The position numbers were made by a program, and so were the translations under genes. Shown here piece by piece: positions 20,263 through 28,706 of a stretch of 64,000 bases of DNA. This stretch comes from Laburnicola sp. R22_1 (taxonomy: Eukaryota; Ascomycota; Dothideomycetes; Pleosporales; Didymosphaeriaceae), in NCBI GenBank assembly GCA_014281115.1, contig JACONQ010000010.1, positions 2,046,001 to 2,110,000 on the forward strand, given 5' to 3'. The notes beneath the pieces are model-generated. The model ran no database searches, had not been told where the DNA came from, and worked only from the letters and a program-made list of their open reading frames with translations. How positions within the stretch are numbered: position 1 is the stretch's first letter; each line of letters opens with the position of its first letter.

Positions 20263-20923
20263 ACCGTGTGGCTCTATGTATTGTTAGGCAGGGAGGGAAT
20301 GGCGATACGGGGACTTAGGATCCGTTCAGATTGCCAATTATTTTCCAACTATTTTATAATTCAATCGTTGTTCCCTCATACAAAAAATAATACTTGGCAA
20401 AAAGTTATTTGTTTTAAATGGCCACGAATCCCTCTGCACGCGTCCCTATTGCCGTGGCCAGGAATATTTATTAGGGAAGGCGCGAAATCAACGCGCCGAC
20501 CGTGTGATGGGCTGAAGCCCAATCGGTCGGTTCCTCGATGGTATCTCGGTCACGTGCGCGAGGCGCACGGCTCACAAACCCCGGGTGCTCAGCGAGCACC
20601 CGGCGTTTGTACTAGCGACCTCGGCCTAAGGTTACCCCGAGCCGCCGTCTCCTGAACGACCTTCAGAACCCTAGCTACGAGTAGCTCTCTTCTCTATCGA
20701 ATACAACTCCAGTATACCTGTGCGATAGCTCCCTGAGCGTAGCCCCTTACAGACCGCACTACAACCGCGTTACCTACTGCCTCCACTTAGGTAATATAAT
20801 CATCTATCCAGAGAGGCTGATGATTAACCTATTCACCAGGGTAATACTAATATAGGATAGCTATATATAGATAGCTATATAAAGTAAAGTAGTATATATA
20901 GAATAGAATAATAGTACTACTAC
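20263..20923. other. Intergenic with a cluster of GC-rich hairpins
   Basis: No gene supported. Between 20496 and 20603 lie CCGACCG/CGGTCGG (20496-20502 with 20524-20530) enclosing GGGCT/AGCCC, then CGTGCGC/GCGCACG (20553-20569), then CCGGGTGCTC/GAGCACCCGG (20581-20603). After about 20810 the DNA becomes AT-rich. Confidence 0.5.
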
Positions 20924-21325
20924 TGTTAAGGGTACCTAGTTAGTACTAATAAAGGATAAGACCTTACCAAGTGCCACGTCGCCCCAGTACACTAGGAATC
21001 CTATATTTAGTTCTTCTATTTAGTTCCCAGGCGAACTAGGGGAAATTGGGGACTGGGAATGGGAGGTGAGTCACGGAGAGAGGCAGAGAAGGCTATAGGG
21101 ATGTTGGTGTTGCTCGGAGGGAGGGAGATGGCTCTCGGGTAATGGAGTGTAAAGGTTGTTAAAAGGTTGATTGAATTGACTATGTGAGATACTACGTGGA
21201 GGTCTCCTAGTGAGGCCTCACGCGCGAGGTAGTAGCGCGCTAGTACTAGTGACAGCTATTAACCACGTGTTAGTCACGTGGTATAACATTATAACCCTAG
21301 TACCTTAGGTGGGTGATCTATTATA
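20924..21325 (-). repeat. Probable LTR fragment (minus sense)
   Basis: On the minus strand it runs from TATAATAGATCACCC to TACCCTTAACA, with the outer TG apparently mutated to TA. The bases just before it (minus sense) are AAAGGGGGTAATA, like a polypurine tract. This suggests a 3' LTR of about 402 bases whose internal region was interrupted by Fot-D. Boundaries are inferred; no second copy is in the window. Confidence 0.4.
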
Positions 21326-21403
21326 TTACCCCCTTTAATAGAATAGGTTCTATTACTCTATATTACTATTAGTTATTATATTATTATTATTAATTTTACT
21401 ATA

Positions 21404-23249
21404 ACGTAGGTGCATAGCGAGTGGCCGGCTTTTGCCAAGACCCCACCAAAACCACGACTATACACGACTGTACAGCACCGTCAAGAACAGTAATTAATAT
21501 TCGTAGTAGACTAAATTAATTAGAAACTTCTACTACATCTTGCTTGCATGTGCGCGAGTTGTGTCCTACCTCGCCGCAGCGTCCACAGCGTCTTTGCGAC
21601 AGTTCGCCTACTGCAACGCGCGCCCTCTTCTTCGCCTTCTTCCTATCACTACGCGCCCCAAACTCCTTTAGAGTTGTTAAGCGCACTCCCTTAGCAACTT
21701 TAAGAGTGCCTTCCTTCTTTGTTTGCTTTCTCTTATGCGACTTACGTTGCGTGGCGGCCTCATTAGCTGCTTCAAGCTCAGTAATACGCTTTTGGGACAA
21801 CACCAAAGCATGCGCCATCATCTCAGCGCCTTTAGAGAGGCTTTTCACCGCCTCAACCATTGAAGTAGGCGAGCTATCTACATGCCTCTGAAACCTCTCA
21901 ATAACTAGCTTCGTTTGAGACCCTAATTCTAGGGTATTGCTTGGGGTTTGCGACTGCCAGGGACCGTCCTCGACAGTGGGTAACGGTGGAGTACGCAGGC
22001 GGACGTTGAGCGTTGATATCACAGTGTCTGGGTTAAGTGGAACTAAGCCAGCGCCTCGAAAGCCTCCTAGGATATTGCTCTTTGTAATAGCAGCGTTAAA
22101 AGCGGCTTTAAAGCACGGCAAGAACTCTGTTTTAGTAATGCGAGTGATCTTGTTGCGCATCAGCTTCTCGGCTTGGCACCCATACGCCTTCTTTAGCGGC
22201 GCAAAACACCCAACGTCAAGCGGCTGCAGTAGGTGCGACGAATGCGGAGGCATGCAGAGGGTAATTATCTTCTTCTCCTCGCAGAGCCGGTGGAAATCGA
22301 TCGAGTTGTGGCTCTCGTGACCGTCGATAACCAGCAGGCGATGGCTGCCAACAACCCTCCCCTTTGTATGCTTGTCAAAGTGCTCCAGCCACTCAAGACC
22401 AAGCTCATTCGTTGTCCAGCCGTTCTCAGAGACCCCAATGACCCAATCCTGGGGCAGGTCTTCTTCCTTGTACCAGGCCGAGAGGTGGTGCTTGCCGGCA
22501 AAGATGATGAAGGGTGGAATCGCCCACCCCATCGCGTTAATGCCCTGGATAGCTGTAACCCACTCCCGGTTGCCCTGCTGCACTGTCTTTGGCCGTCCTC
22601 GACGCTCCGCTGCTGTAACTACCGCTCCAGTCGATATCACGCCCATCATAAAGCTAGTCTCATCAAAGTTGTAGGTGTCTTCGTCCTGGATGCCATACTT
22701 GGCTTTCATATTCTGTACTAGGCGGAACCAGCCGCCTATGATCTCAGAATCCTCGCAGAGGGCTCGACTATAGTCGTACTTTCGATTGAACTTGACTTTG
22801 AGCTCTGGGCGACGCTTTACAAAGTTTGCAGCCCACCTCTTGCCAACTGGGTCCTGGTTGCGGACCCAGAGCAAAGAATTGGCCATCTCCTCAACGTCAG
22901 CGAGCCGAGGCGGGTATCCTTGCTTAGATAGCTTTAGAACATGTCGGACAATCGCTACTTCTTCTGATCCTCGAAGAGCCATTAAGTTGGGCATGCTATC
23001 GCGTCGATAGGGCGTTCCAGCGCGTCGTCGTCTAAGCGTTCTTTCTGGCACGTTGTAGGCTTTAGCAGCGCGATATACAGTAAGTGTCGCGTCTTGTTTA
23101 AGAGCTTGAAGTGCAAGCTGTATATGAGATTCTTTCTGGTCTAATAATACGTTGTTACGTTGAGGCATAGCGAGGTAGGTGGAGTTTTGGTGGGGTCTTG
23201 GCAAAAGCCGGCCACTCGCTTGTCCCGGCCACTCGCTATGCACCTACGT
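21404..23249 (-). mobile_element. Fot-D: Fot1/pogo-type transposon, 1846 bases, unequal ends
   Basis: Bounded by TA (21402-21403 and 23250-23251). The right terminal repeat (23184-23249, 66 bases) holds two copies of GCGAGTGGCCGG spaced 17 bases apart. The left one (21404-21452, 49 bases) is identical except that one 17-base unit is missing. The transposase gene is intact. Confidence 0.94.
21516..23168 (-). CDS. Fot-D transposase, DD35D, 550 aa, intact
   Basis: Start chosen at ATG 23168 (M-P-Q-R-N-N-V); an upstream in-frame ATG at 23243 lies inside the terminal repeat and would add 25 unlikely residues. Domains: psq-type helix-turn-helix (about 15-55, Y-R-A-A-K-A-Y-N-V-P-E-R-T-L-R-R), CENP-B-like DNA-binding region (65-125), and catalytic core with Asp169 (Y-N-F-D-E-T-S-F), Asp282 (V-I-D-G-H-E-S-H) and Asp318 (L-Q-P-L-D-V-G-C-F), DD35D spacing. 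Then come a Lys/Arg-rich coiled coil and a CCHC knuckle (C-G-R-C-G-E-V-G-H-N-S-R-T-C). It cuts and joins DNA at TA in the nucleus. It shares its domain plan and most motifs with Fot-C. No nonsense codons, although RIP-ruined DNA lies on both sides. Confidence 0.95.
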   Translation of the reverse strand: MPQRNNVLLDQKESHIQLALQALKQDATLTVYRAAKAYNVPERTLRRRRAGTPYRRDSMPNLMALRGSEEVAIVRHVLKLSKQGYPPRLADVEEMANSLLWVRNQDPVGKRWAANFVKRRPELKVKFNRKYDYSRALCEDSEIIGGWFRLVQNMKAKYGIQDEDTYNFDETSFMMGVISTGAVVTAAERRGRPKTVQQGNREWVTAIQGINAMGWAIPPFIIFAGKHHLSAWYKEEDLPQDWVIGVSENGWTTNELGLEWLEHFDKHTKGRVVGSHRLLVIDGHESHNSIDFHRLCEEKKIITLCMPPHSSHLLQPLDVGCFAPLKKAYGCQAEKLMRNKITRITKTEFLPCFKAAFNAAITKSNILGGFRGAGLVPLNPDTVISTLNVRLRTPPLPTVEDGPWQSQTPSNTLELGSQTKLVIERFQRHVDSSPTSMVEAVKSLSKGAEMMAHALVLSQKRITELEAANEAATQRKSHKRKQTKKEGTLKVAKGVRLTTLKEFGARSDRKKAKKRARVAVGELSQRRCGRCGEVGHNSRTCKQDVVEVSN

Positions 23250-23251
23250 TA

Positions 23252-23381
23252 ATTAGTTTTCGTATATTATAGGCTAAAGTCCTTATTATTATTAATATTT
23301 TATAATTATTAGTTTTTTTATTCTTAGTACTATACTATGTAACGTGCTAAGCCCGCACACGCGCTGCCTAGTGTATGCAGT
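23252..23381. other. AT-rich retroelement remains
   Basis: Short RIP-rich block between Fot-D and the LTR at 23382; no gene. Confidence 0.4.
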
Positions 23382-23602
23382 TGTCAGTTATGTAATTCCC
23401 TACTTCTAATCCTGCCTCTAATTCTTCCCTGCTCCCAATCCTAGCTTAGTGGATAGTTAATCCGTCCCGATGCCCCTATATATAGACCCGATAGTCGCTT
23501 AGACCCCTAAGCTCCTTAGCTATCAACTTATTACCTAGCATCAGCCTAATTAGTCTTCTACGTGTAGTCATCTGTGCGGCTAGTAGGGCCTATCCCCTAA
23601 CA
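23382..23602 (-). repeat. 221-base LTR, second copy of the family at 10887
   Basis: On the minus strand it begins TGTTAGGGG and ends AACTGACA, i.e. inverted TGTCAG/CTGACA ends with one RIP change. It is preceded (minus sense) by internal sequence 23603-23675 shared with 10812-10886. This is a 3' LTR attached to a truncated internal region. Confidence 0.65.
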
Positions 23603-23681
23603 TACTATTTTTAGTATTTATTATCCTTATAGGTTAAAATAAGTATAATAATATTTATAAATATAATATTATTCTAGTAAA

Positions 23682-23726
23682 AAGCGGCGCATCACGCGAA
23701 GTGGCGCATCACGCGCACGGACACGT
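23682..23726 (-). mobile_element. Relic end of another Fot/pogo element
   Basis: The sequence ends GGACACGT followed by TA (23727-23728), and contains GGCGCATCACGCG twice, 17 bases apart (23686 and 23703). This is the same architecture as the ends of Fot-A, C, D, E and F, but the sequence matches none of them, so it marks a further family of which only the end is left here. Confidence 0.6.
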
Positions 23727-23734
23727 TAATAGGT

Positions 23735-23756
23735 GGCGGACGTTGTAACGTCCGCC
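23735..23756. other. Perfect 10-base-pair hairpin
   Basis: GGCGGACGTT and AACGTCCGCC separated by GT. A second palindrome, GGAGATCTCC, follows at 23761-23770 and then a short T-run. It lies downstream of the small gene on the minus strand. Function unknown. Confidence 0.5.
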
Positions 23757-23791
23757 TGCCGGAGATCTCCTAACAGCCTCTTTTTCGATAG

Positions 23792-24088
23792 CTATTTGTC
23801 GTAGAGAAGTTCGAGGTAGTCATAAATCTCATGAGTTGAAGAACGCCGTCGCATACCCGCTCCGCATCGCATGCTACTGCGAGCATTTACTTCTGACCCA
23901 CATCGACACGACTTACGCGACTGCTGCATTTTAAGCGCACCCCGCGGTTGCGGATAGGGCAAACTGGAGCATGTATTGTGGTAGTTGTAGTAATTACCAT
24001 CGCGGCCGAAGTAAGGCACCTGGTAGTCGCAATCACGAGTTCGTTGGCTGGAGCCACTATCGCGGTAGCCGGTCTGAGTGGAAGGCAT
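23792..24088 (-). CDS. Small hypothetical protein, 98 aa
   Basis: Single open frame from ATG 24088. The product is hydrophilic, rich in Tyr, Ser, Arg and Cys (for example C-R-C-G-S and M-R-C-G-A), with no signal peptide or membrane segment and no family I recognise. A TATATATA stretch lies about 200 bases upstream on the minus strand (24286-24293). Codon composition is like the neighbouring host genes rather than the RIP blocks. Coding status rests on the open frame alone; it could be spurious or a terminal exon. Confidence 0.4.
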   Translation of the reverse strand: MPSTQTGYRDSGSSQRTRDCDYQVPYFGRDGNYYNYHNTCSSLPYPQPRGALKMQQSRKSCRCGSEVNARSSMRCGAGMRRRSSTHEIYDYLELLYDK

Positions 24089-24109
24089 TTTTGACAATCG
24101 ACCAATGAT

Positions 24110-25160
24110 TGAAACGGATTAAACGCTTCCCTGCGCTCTTGTTGAGACCTGGTTCTACGAAGCGCCGGTTAGTAAGCTCTCTTGGTGGTTAGTAGCAAGG
24201 GGTTTGCGCTTTGCAAAGTTGGCTTGATCGATGCTAGTGGGTGGGAATTATGGGGAGTTGGTTGTAGCCAGACGTTGCGATGGATATATATTGGCAGCGG
24301 ATAATGGTGAGTATTGTTTAGCGCTATTGAAAAATGTGCCTGTTGACCTTCCTTGTCTGCTTTGGTGAAAATGGACAAAGATATCTCGATGTCGAAGATT
24401 TACTGTTTTGACTAATTACGACTACGGTACTGGAGAGTACGAGGTATGTACGTTCCCTCCACTCCTATTAGCTCCCTCTGGCGCCCTGTGTACGCTGCCT
24501 TGCCGGCGTAGAAGCTAGATTAGGGTAATGGTATCTGTTTACGACCGCGTACCTTATACGAGTTAGTACTAACCACGAGGCGATGGCATAAAGCAGACGA
24601 GCTTTCGGTTAATCTTTTGCTTTCTTTGTCACCTTTGTGCGCTCCTTTTGGTCACGGCAATACCATTCCTGGGCAACGCCGGCTTTGTCCTAGTTGTCCT
24701 GGTTTGGTACCCATCTCAAGCTCTGCAATACCAGGCAACGCCTCAACCATACTCGTTCAACCACCAGCTTCACAACTTCAGCATTTCTGGCCGCCTCTAC
24801 ATTGTCGCTTAATTAAAGATCCACCCCCGAATTTTGAAACCAGGTCTGGGAACTCACCACCATGTTGTTCCCCTCCGCCACTAAAATCAAATACTGCACC
24901 ACAAACCCGCCCTTCCACCACCCCAACCCAACACACCTTCCCTTTATCTCCGCCCCCTCCCGCCTAGTGACCCACTAATGTCCTCCCCTCGACACTAGTC
25001 CCTTTGCCTCCACTTCATACCCCACCAAGCCCCTCACCACCCTCCTCCTCTCCCTCCCCCTCGCAAAGATAATACACTACCTTATTTTATTATCGCGCTA
25101 GATGGAGTCGCTAGCGCGCGGCTAGCTTACAGAAACATTCCTATAGGCTAAAGTAGAGAA
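24110..25160. other. Intergenic with a long polypyrimidine-rich tract
   Basis: No gene supported. From about 24870 to 25075 the plus strand is dominated by C and T with CCACC and CCTCC runs and almost no G. Such asymmetry can be a leader or promoter feature of fungal genes or a degenerate low-complexity tract. Confidence 0.45.
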
Positions 25161-25164
25161 GAAG

Positions 25165-25563
25165 ATGTTGGTGTTAGAGGAGCAGTGTGCTGGGCTAAGA
25201 GAGGAAGTGGAATGTGAGCTTAAGAGCGCGTGGGTTAATACGGGGTATTTTCCAGCAGACATATCTGCGCCTCCGACACCAAGTAAAGTCTCGGCGACCA
25301 TGGTTACCGATCCTATCGTCCTAACGTCTAGCATCTTCCCCACTAATTCTACGCAGAGCGAGCTCAAGCGTAAACGCAGATTTGAAGCTCTTAGCAACGC
25401 CAACGGCCCTGTTAACAAGAAAACAAAGACTGAACCAACGCCCGCCCTAATTCAGACGTACTATGAGTCTGATCTGCCTTGTAGTGATGATAGTGGAGTT
25501 GTTTTCGTGCAGCCGACTTCGCTAGTTAGATTAAGGACTTGTATGGTTCCTTTAACAACTTAG
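25165..25563 (+). CDS. Hypothetical protein fragment, 132 aa
   Basis: Open frame from ATG 25165 to TAG 25561. It starts with a short coiled-coil-like piece (L-E-E-Q-C-A-G-L-R-E-E-V-E), then a Ser/Thr/Pro-rich part with a basic nuclear-signal-like stretch (L-K-R-K-R-R-F and K-K-T-K). The coiled-coil character continues upstream of the ATG across a TAG at 25144-25146, so this may be the 3' part of a longer gene cut by a nonsense codon. Family unknown. The 3' flank contains an inverted partner of part of itself (GGCAGCTTTTGATTGG near 25578 and AAAGCTGCCAATTA near 25698). Confidence 0.4.
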   Translation: MLVLEEQCAGLREEVECELKSAWVNTGYFPADISAPPTPSKVSATMVTDPIVLTSSIFPTNSTQSELKRKRRFEALSNANGPVNKKTKTEPTPALIQTYYESDLPCSDDSGVVFVQPTSLVRLRTCMVPLTT

Positions 25564-26551
25564 GAGGGGAAAAGAATGGCAGCTTTTGATTGGCGGCCTA
25601 CGGGTAGAGGGGCGGTAGGGGCTAGGGGGATGAAGATTTGGGCGGAGGGGTGTGTTAGTCCGCAGGGTGGAGCGTATTTGTCTTTGTAGGTGTATGTTGA
25701 AAGCTGCCAATTATTATTGTTTTCTATTCCGGGCTGTATTAACTAATGTACGTTTACATTGCACGTTTGGCGCCAGCTATAGTTTCTAACTAGTCCAGCA
25801 TATATGATTGTTACGTGCGAATCCTCTATTGGCAGATAGATGCTAATTATAAGTAAGCAACACTTTGCGTATCTTCTCCGCTATTCGTGGTTTCTGTTGT
25901 TATCAATAGGCCTAGAAAACTTCTAGCGTATATATACGTTTAGAATGATTTGCGTATCTGATATGAAAGGCTGAATTGGTTTAGTAATTTGGTTGAGATG
26001 CGGGTATTGGCCCACGGTCTTGAATATCAAGTTAGCCAAACGAAGGCAACGTATAAACCCGAGCTTATGAGAATCCTTTAATCAAATGTCTCCTTATGGC
26101 GGCCGCATTCCAAAAGCAAAGACCGAACCCCGTCAACTTGGATCTCTAGGCTCCTTACCACATCCCCATTCAAGCCGTCGCGGACTAAAGAGAGACATGT
26201 TACCGGTTATCTGCGCTTTCGTTCACGAATTCCGAGAAGGTGTGGTTGCGAAATGCCTAGCTTTTCTATGAGAACTAAGATTTTCGGTGTTCTACACTGA
26301 GTTGCTGCACGGCCGACCAGCGGACGGTACCTGAGCACAAGGTCATGGTATACAAGGCCCCCCACATGTGGCTGAACCATGAAGAACTCCGTGACCTGAT
26401 TCACGGAAATACATACCGTAGATTGAGCCCGGCAATTAGGCGTCCTTTTTCCTTTATATCTGACAAGGTTTTCTCCGTGCACAGTACTGTGCAGCTGCTG
26501 CGCCGTTTGCCTGAATCCTTAGATGTGATCCAGCGGCACAGCCCCCTTTCG
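25564..26551. other. Intergenic, nothing recognised
   Basis: Mixed-composition DNA without repeat ends or motif-bearing frames. Short overlapping frames at 26086-26620 occur on both strands and show no family signature. Confidence 0.4.
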
Positions 26552-26553
26552 TA

Positions 26554-28682
26554 CCCGTGCCCGTGCGCGCAGCGACCCACGTCGCGCAACGCCTCACGAA
26601 CAACATGCTCACCACTTTAAAGATGAGGTTATTAAGCCACCCACAATAACTATTATTACAAGATACTTTAGTGGAGTAATAGAGTAATGCTTGCGATTAA
26701 GTTATACTATTTATATTTACGCGGAAGGTTAATAGTACGGCCACGAGAGTTGATTTTAGGTGGAGCCTCTGGTGCAGCTTCTGGGGACGCTGCGACAGCT
26801 GCAGAGCCGCCACCGCGTCTCTGACGCTTAGGCTTTAATAGAGGAGGACCTAAAGCTTTGCGCTTCCTGTTTTGGGTAGTTTGAGATGCTCTCTTAGTGT
26901 TTTAGGCTTCGATTCGAGCAGCGCGCGCGGCCTCTTTCTTGGCCTTCTCCCTCTCCCTCACCACCTTGGCTGCCTCTCTCGCCACACGTCTCTCCTGAGC
27001 CTGCTGCTCTCTATAGAGCTTGGCAGCAGCTTGAAGCTCCTTCCTATTAGCCTTTGCAAGCTGCTCTTCATGCTCTTCTTGTTGTTTCACTGTCTCTCGT
27101 GCACGTGCCTCTCTAATCTTACGCGGAGACCAGAAGACGGCACCACCGTGGTACTCCTCTCGCTGCTGCAAGTCAAGAGGTTTGCCGCGCTTCTTATGCT
27201 TCTTTTTAGCAGTAAGAGCCTCTCTCAGCCCATCGTTCTCATGGTGTAGCAGCTCGTTTTGCACTTAGAGTCGGTGGAGCGTTTGGGAGAGCGACTTTGA
27301 CTCTTCTGCGGCGGTATCCCTCACTGCAGAGCGTACGAGACGCTCCATCTGACGCCAGTCGCTCTCTTTGGGGGCTGAGGGATCTGCTTCACCTTCATCC
27401 TGCTCCCTGGATCCCTCTCTCTGGAAGCGTTTGAGTATAACCTCTGGCTCCATAGGCCATATACCAGTAGCTTCAAAGGACTTGAGGATAGTCTCTGTCT
27501 TGAACAAGGACTCCCACGCTCTCCAGAATAGTGGGAAGAAGTCTCCCTTCTTAACTGCAATAAGCCCTTAGGTCTTCTAGAGGTGAGTGGAGAGCTCCTT
27601 AGAGTAGGCGGCGGAGAGAGGTTTAAACATGGCTACGTCGAGAGGTTGAAGCGTATGGGTGGAGTGAGGGGGAAACACGGCTAGGAGGATGCGATGGGAG
27701 TCGCAGTAGTCGATAAACTCCTTCGTGGGGTGACTGCCATGGCCGTCAAGTATGAGGAGACGCCAGTCTCTCCCTTGGCGCGCTTTCTGCTTCGTGCAGC
27801 GGTTGAAAACCTGCTCTAGCCATGCCAAACCAACATCGTTATTTGTCCAGCCAGATGGAGATGAGGTAATAAAGACGTTGTGCTTCCCTGCTTTAACGTC
27901 GGCCACCCAGGTTGACTGCAGTGACTCAGATGACGCTTGAAAGATAAGACCGGGCGGCAGAGCACTCCCATCCGCGCAAACAGCTGCTAAGAGAGTTATC
28001 CATTTACGAGAGCCATCTTGGAGTGATGCTTGCACCTCCTTTAACTCCCATTGCCGTCGACTAAACACTCGTTTTGAGCGTCCTGTTACACCAATCATAA
28101 AGCCCTTCTCATCCATATTGTAGGTGTGGGACGGCTGTATGTTGTACTGCCTCATCTTACGAAGTAGCAAGTCAAAATATAGTTCGTACTTAACGTATGA
28201 ATCAGCTTTGTGGCGGCGAGAGTCCATCCCAGAGGACCATTTGGAGACGAGATGATCGCCTTGTCGATGGAGAAAGCGGTTAACCCAAGAGTCGCTCACG
28301 CTCTCTGTGGCTACTTGGGACGCGAGATTTTTTATCATCTCTCTCGTAGGAGGCAGCCCTCTCTTTGTAAGGTTTTCAATGTATTGTACGAGCTCTAACT
28401 CTTGTTGTGGGTTGAGTATTTGTTGATCGCGATCCTTAGCTTCCCGTGGGCGCTGACGACCCTTGTGTCTTCGGGTCAGCGTACTGTACGCCACACCGAA
28501 GTCACGAGCAATTGCCCTATATGAAAAGTGTTCTCCTGGTTCCAGCGATTCGATTGCTGCAATCGTGTCATCGATCGGTGCCATGGTGATGGAGTTACGA
28601 GGCGTTGAAGTTTGAGAGTTGTCTGGTGTTTTGGTGTTCGTGAGGCGCTGCGCGACGTGGGGCGTTGCGCGCACGGGCACGG
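26554..28682 (-). mobile_element. Fot-E: Fot1/pogo-type transposon, about 2129 bases
   Basis: Imperfect terminal inverted repeats of about 50 bases (left from 26554, right to 28682) beginning CCGTGCCCGTGCGCGCA; the left end has one extra C. TA flanks at 26552-26553 and 28683-28684. The repeat contains CGCGCA(A/G)CG units spaced 17 bases apart (26566 and 26583). Only 24 bases separate it from Fot-F, which points the other way. Confidence 0.88.
26707..28584 (-). pseudogene. Fot-E transposase with RIP-type stops
   Basis: A single frame from ATG 28584 (M-A-P-I-D-D) to TAG 26707-26709, 625 codons, interrupted by TAG and TAA near 27577 and 27568, TAA near 27265 and TAA near 26902. All are changes expected from CAG/CAA by C-to-T. 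Domains: short N-terminal helix-turn-helix (Y-R-A-I-A-R-D-F-G-V-A-Y-S-T-L-T-R), CENP-B-like region, DDE core with Y-N-M-D-E-K-G-F, L-I-L-D-G-H-G-S-H and L-Q-P-L-D-V-A-M-F. Then a long Lys/Glu/Ala-rich coiled coil, longer than in the other elements. No zinc knuckle. It forms a third transposase subgroup in this window. Confidence 0.9.
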
Positions 28683-28706
28683 TAATCCATTGCGGCTTGA
28701 ATAGTA

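Noticed and set aside
20045..20655. Open frames made of repeated V-I-V-W or G-D-R-V-G units
   Set aside because: They are translations of the 12-base minisatellite, which is open in several frames; no gene evidence.
24617..24967. Pro/Ser-rich plus-strand frame
   Set aside because: It lies in the polypyrimidine tract, where lack of purines removes stop codons; low complexity and no ATG at its start.
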